This document shows positions 60,240 through 64,000 of a stretch of DNA of 64,000 nt, piece by piece. Position 1 is the first letter of the stretch. The number at the start of each line of letters is the position of its first letter. A model generated the notes under the pieces. It did not search any database. It saw only the letters and a list, made by a program, of their open reading frames with translations, and was not told where the DNA came from. Source of the DNA: Semisulcospira habei (taxonomy: Eukaryota; Mollusca; Gastropoda; Semisulcospiridae); the NCBI GenBank assembly GCA_036245525.1, contig BTPG01000005.1, positions 208,904,611 through 208,968,610 on the forward strand, in the 5' to 3' direction. Position numbers and translations under genes: made by a program.

Positions 60240-62580
60240 TTAATCTTATAATAGTTAAAACCCTAAGCGCGCACTCACAACTCGCGCACGCATGCGCACG
60301 CTTTAGACAATGACTCACGTACCACAAATACATTACGACAGTCAGCTTAGGGTGGGGAGCGTGATGGCGTTATAGTGCTAGAACTGTTGAAAGAGGTGAG
60401 TTTTGAGGGCGGACTGGAAGGAGGGGAGAGAGTGTTTCTGATGGAGAGAGAAAGTGGGAGAGTGTTCCAGGTGGATGGACCATAGACGGGGAAGGAGCCA
60501 GGTCCGAAAGTGCTGAGTTTGGTGTGGAGGATGTAGAGGTGAGTGAGTGAGTATAGATTGCTTTACGTCCCACAAGCGACAAAGGCCTTGGACGAGGCGG
60601 GCAGCATTGTTCTGGACGCACTGGAGAGTGAAAGTGGTGGAGTGAGGAAGGCAGGAAAGGAGAGAGTTGCAATAGTCGATGCGAGAAAAGATGAGAGAGA
60701 CAGCAAGATTGGTTGCAGCTTCGGTGGTGAGATATTTTCTGATCTGACTGATGCGACGGAGGTGGAAATAACATGCCCGGGCCGTGGCAGAGACAAAGCT
60801 GGTCATGGAAAGAGAGGAATCCAGGATAACGCCGAGGTTCTTGGTCGAGTCAGAGAGGGGATAGGGGTACTGTCGAGTTGAAGGTGGAGAGAGGGAGGGA
60901 GCTGGGAGAGTTTCTGGTGAGTGCCTACCAGCATGGCTTCCGTTTTGTCATCATTTAGTTTAAGTTTGTTTGCTGTCATCCAGTTTTTCACATCTTTGTA
61001 GCATTCAGCAGTGTGGGGCAGTAGTGACTGAGTGTTGTCGAGTTTGTCTTTGTCTAGTAGTTGTGAGTCGTCAGCATAGTCTATGGTCAGGTGGTCTATG
61101 TGACGAGAATGGATGATGTTGGACACAGGAGAGGTGTAGAGTGTGAAAAGGCCTGGGCCCAGGACGGACCCCTGTGGAACTCCGCAAGAGAGCCTGACTG
61201 GGTTAGACGAGACGCTGTCGATAGTGACGGACTGCTGTCTGTCGGAGAGGTAGGAGAGAAACCAGGAGTGAGCGGAGTCAGTGATGCCAAAGGAGTGGTG
61301 AAGGTGGTGGAGGAGGATAGAGTGATTTATAGTGTCAAAGGCGGCAGAGAGATCGAGTAGCGTAAGAAGGGAGATGTTGCCCGAGTCGGTAGAGAGGAGC
61401 AGATTGTTCAGGATATGTAGAAGGGCTGTTTCAGTGCTGTGGTGTTTGCGATAGGCAGACTGGAAGGGACTGAGGAGATTGTTGTCGGCGAGGTGGAGGT
61501 TGAGCTGGTTGAGGACAACCTTCTCAAGAAGCTTGGACAGGAAAGAGAGATTGGAGACTGGGCGATAGTTCTTGAGTTCGTTTGGGTCGAGGTTGTGTTT
61601 TTTGAGGAGAGGACGGACGATGGCGGACTTGAAGATATCGGGGACAGAGCCATTCTCTAGAGATGTGTTGATGATGTCGGTAATAAAGGGCAAAAGTTTT
61701 GGAAGGCCGTCACCGTAGAGAGGCCGGGAGAGGGTCTAGTTCACAGGTTTTGAAAGGCATAGACTTTATGGTCTTGAGAACTTCATCCTGAGAGACAGGG
61801 CGGAAGAACGAGAGGGGAGTGCCAGAAAAAGGGGGGGGGGGGTCCAGAGGGAGTGAGTGAGTGAGTATAGATTGCTTTATGTCCCGCAAGCGACAAATGC
61901 CTTCTCAGGACGTGCCTGCGCTAAACGAAGAAAAGAACTGCAAAAAGCGCAGACAGGAGGGAGAATTTCAAAAGAAAAATACAGATGAATGGACCAGAAA
62001 GACAGAAATACAAACCCCCAAAAGAGTAGAACCCACCTTGCAGGGGTTAGACAAGGTGACCCTAGGAACTAAAAAGTAGACAACCCCACCAAGGTCCCCT
62101 AGGGCAGACCCGGTGGGGGAGGGTCCGGAGGGGAAGGCGGAGAAGTAGAGTATCGAGTGTGTTGTGCAGAGTTTGGATTTTGTCAGAAAAATAAGTGGAA
62201 AAGGCTGACGGGAGTTCTTCTTTGCTGTGTGTGGAGGAGAGTCTTTAGAAGTGCCTAGAAGTGTGTCCATAGCTGCGCAGAGGGTTTTGGAAAAAGTGGA
62301 TTCAAGGATTTTGTTTTGAAGGTGTTTACGTTTAGCATCGGAGATCAATCTGCAGAGTTTGGATTCTGGCTGTTTGGAAGATCTGTCTGTGAACAGTGAG
62401 GTCGGATGAGCGCCAGCGGCATTCCGCTCGTCGGCGCTCACGCTTGGCCTCCTATGGTCGTCAGTGAGCCAGGGGGAGGGGAGTCGGTCGGGCATGGAGC
62501 AGGTGGTGACAGGGTCATGGGTGTCTAGGAGTTTTCGAAGGGAGGAATCAAAGTGGGATGCAAGATCAAGAGATCCCTAC
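60240..62580 (-). pseudogene. L2-like LINE reverse transcriptase, broken
   Basis: Minus strand: pre-RT segment (62495-62100; SMPDRLPSPWLTDD, KLCRLISDAKRKHLQNKILE), an insertion (61849-62100), then 61693-60803 with NYRPVSNLSFLSKLLEKVV, LDLSAAFDTINHSILLHH, GVPQGSVLGPGLFTLY and DYADDSQLL, and after a frameshift 60806-60378 with RIDYCNSLLSCLPHS, QCVQNNAARLV and the tail SLPSFQSALKTHLFQQF. The YADD core is intact. The thumb/C-terminal part has lost about 60 residues at 60545-60585, and there are at least two frameshifts. The RIDYCNSLL...VQNNAARLV pattern is typical of L2 LINEs. No endonuclease remains. Confidence 0.87.
61849..62100 (+). mobile_element. Insertion in the L2 element, GAGTGAGTATAGATTGC repeat
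   Basis: GAGTGAGTATAGATTGCTTT followed by GTCCCGCAAGCGACAAA also occurs at 60543-60585 (GTCCCACAAGCGACAAA). Both interrupt the same LINE reading frame, so they are a separate short element (SINE-like; A-rich internal part here). Identity not recognised. Confidence 0.55.
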
Positions 62581-62761
62581 TGTCTGCGCTGCCTGTGGCT
62601 CTTGATATTGGATGGGTGTTGCTAAATGGTCTTGGCTTTATTTAGGCCCCATGTCGTATGTTTATAACGTATTGGACCGGCTGCGACATACATTCAATAT
62701 TCTGTTTAAGTTTTTTTCACAAGCACGTCCTGAGAAAGTCTTGTTGCTGTCGGGAGGTTAA

Positions 62762-62811
62762 GCAATGAACATTCATTCATTCATTCATTCATTCATTCAT
62801 TCATTCATTCA

Positions 62812-62910
<99 letters not shown>

Positions 62911-62920
62911 TCTCTCTCTC
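62762..62920. repeat. (ATTC)n tail followed by (CT)n
   Basis: GGGAGGTTAAGCAATGAAC followed by (ATTC)n at 62771-62817 looks like the 3' tail of a plus-strand retroposon, as with the LINE tails at 24-26 kb. The CT tract is continuous with 63776-63842 once LTR copy D is removed. Confidence 0.85.
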
Positions 62921-62928
62921 TGTCTGTC

Positions 62929-63772
62929 TGTTACGTAGTGGAGTTGTAGTATGATAAACACACCAGACGCACGCACGTAAGGTTCTTTTAAATAAACCTC
63001 ATTCAGCTGCAATCCATCACACGTGGCTTAAGGATGTAGACAATACTGGAGTAACAGTTCCAAAAATATTTTAATTCAGCGATGCGAACTCCACACAATG
63101 CAATTCCAAATGCACTATCACTGATACAAAGTCTCTTCTGCAATGTCCATACTCCGACACAAAATTTCTCATACACAGCGTCTCACACAATGTATACCCT
63201 ACACGGGCCACGTACCTACGCTAACTGTGTCTCTATAACTGACAAATGCAAGACAATGTACGCACATGCTTCCTATCACGATCCTTTTATAGTAACATTC
63301 TTTCCAGAAAAATCGCGGAAATTCGTATAACACAACCAATCAAAACAAAATACGCAACTAAAACTCCTAAATATCAATGAATAAACATTACACTGGAATG
63401 TTCTGTAAACATCTGGCTGCTATTTACCAGCCCCTATGTTGGAAAATACCGGCGCGCTATGACGTCACACAAAAGTAGGCCAGGCAGGTCACGACCTTGC
63501 CCGCTTTATTTGGAAGGTGCGAGACTGGTACACCAATACTGACCGCTAAAACTTTACGCGCGCAGTAAACAAATGAACACTCGAGCAGTTTCTAGACTCT
63601 TCGGGACTCAACTCCGTTCGGCAACAGATAATCAATACCGCACTATTCGTAAACGAAAGTGAAATTCACTGAAAAGGTACGTGATTCGTAATCATGATAG
63701 CTCAAATAAATATCGGGTCGTTTCCTACGATTTATGCATGACCGTTCTCACGGAACACTACAACCACAATGT

Positions 63773-63775
<3 letters not shown>
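62929..63775 (-). mobile_element. Solo LTR, copy D (847 bp) inside a CT microsatellite
   Basis: TGTTACGTAG at the left and CCACAATGTAAC at the right; homologous to copies A-C throughout (AATAAACCTCATTCAGCTGC, AACCAATCAAAAC, CTTTTATAGTAAC). Both flanks are CT repeat, so the target duplication cannot be read; the last base of the CGTAACA terminus is changed or lost. Confidence 0.88.

Positions 63776-63842
<67 letters not shown>
63776..63842. repeat. (CT)n microsatellite, right half
   Basis: Continuation of the tract at 62818-62920. The last 158 bp of the window (63843-64000) are GC-richer and unassigned. Confidence 0.95.
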
Positions 63843-63849
<7 letters not shown>

Positions 63850-64000
63850 TGCGACCAGCTCAAGTTAACAACTCAGAGTTGACTCGGCCTCTTCAGCCAG
63901 TGCCGCCGAAACTCGGCCAGCAACCTGTTGACCTTATGTCCCCGAACCCATGTGGCCAGGCGGAACAGCAGTCACCGATGTTCCGGACAACTGACTTTCC

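Overview
This window looks like eukaryotic nuclear DNA from a marine invertebrate, most likely a gastropod mollusc. That assignment is an inference from intron-rich genes, very long CA/GA/TAC microsatellites, tRNA-derived SINE pieces of a type common in molluscs, several LINE clades, and a YqaJ/SWIM/SAP protein paired with a PIF/Harbinger-type transposase. Nothing resembles bacterial, plasmid or viral gene organisation. Most of the sequence is mobile-element DNA.

Two cellular genes could be assembled with all splice phases matching. (1) On the minus strand, 11189 to 4069, four exons encode a predicted 117-residue protein with a signal peptide and one canonical EF-hand. (2) On the plus strand, 27412 to 54659, eight exons encode a predicted 686-residue TRIM-like protein: RING, type-1 B-box, a start of a second B-box, a proline-rich exon with five 18-residue repeats, and a C-terminal region that looks like a weak beta-propeller. 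Its third intron (31979-48196, 16 kb) holds a nested stack of mobile elements.

The main structural signal is about 30 copies of short palindromic elements that begin TTAA-CCC and end GGG-TTAA, or close variants. At least three unrelated inner palindromes (families 1, 2 and 3) share this end structure, and neighbouring copies sometimes abut and share one TTAA. The ends look like piggyBac-type MITEs (non-autonomous DNA transposons with TTAA target duplications), although no transposase for them is present. A 54-bp satellite at 2.5-3.07 kb appears to be built from one arm of family 2.

Other layout: 0-11 kb holds TTAA elements, the EF-hand gene and solo LTR copy A; 11-17 kb holds CA-linked repeats, a foldback element and LTR copy B inside a tandem duplication; 17-21.6 kb holds a decayed RTE-like LINE between inverted repeat arms; 24-26.5 kb holds three 5'-truncated LINE pieces joined by GA tracts; 27-32 kb holds TRIM exons 1-3; 34.7-46.7 kb holds a LINE inserted in a TTAA element with an 11-bp target duplication, itself interrupted by an ISL2EU-like DNA transposon (YqaJ gene plus convergent transposase gene, both broken) and by a 1.7-kb solo LTR with a 5-bp duplication; 48-54.7 kb holds TRIM exons 4-8; 55-64 kb holds SINE pieces, a divergent AGGTCA-bearing tandem repeat, an L2-like LINE pseudogene and LTR copy D.

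All element and gene calls are from reading the sequence; no database search was possible.
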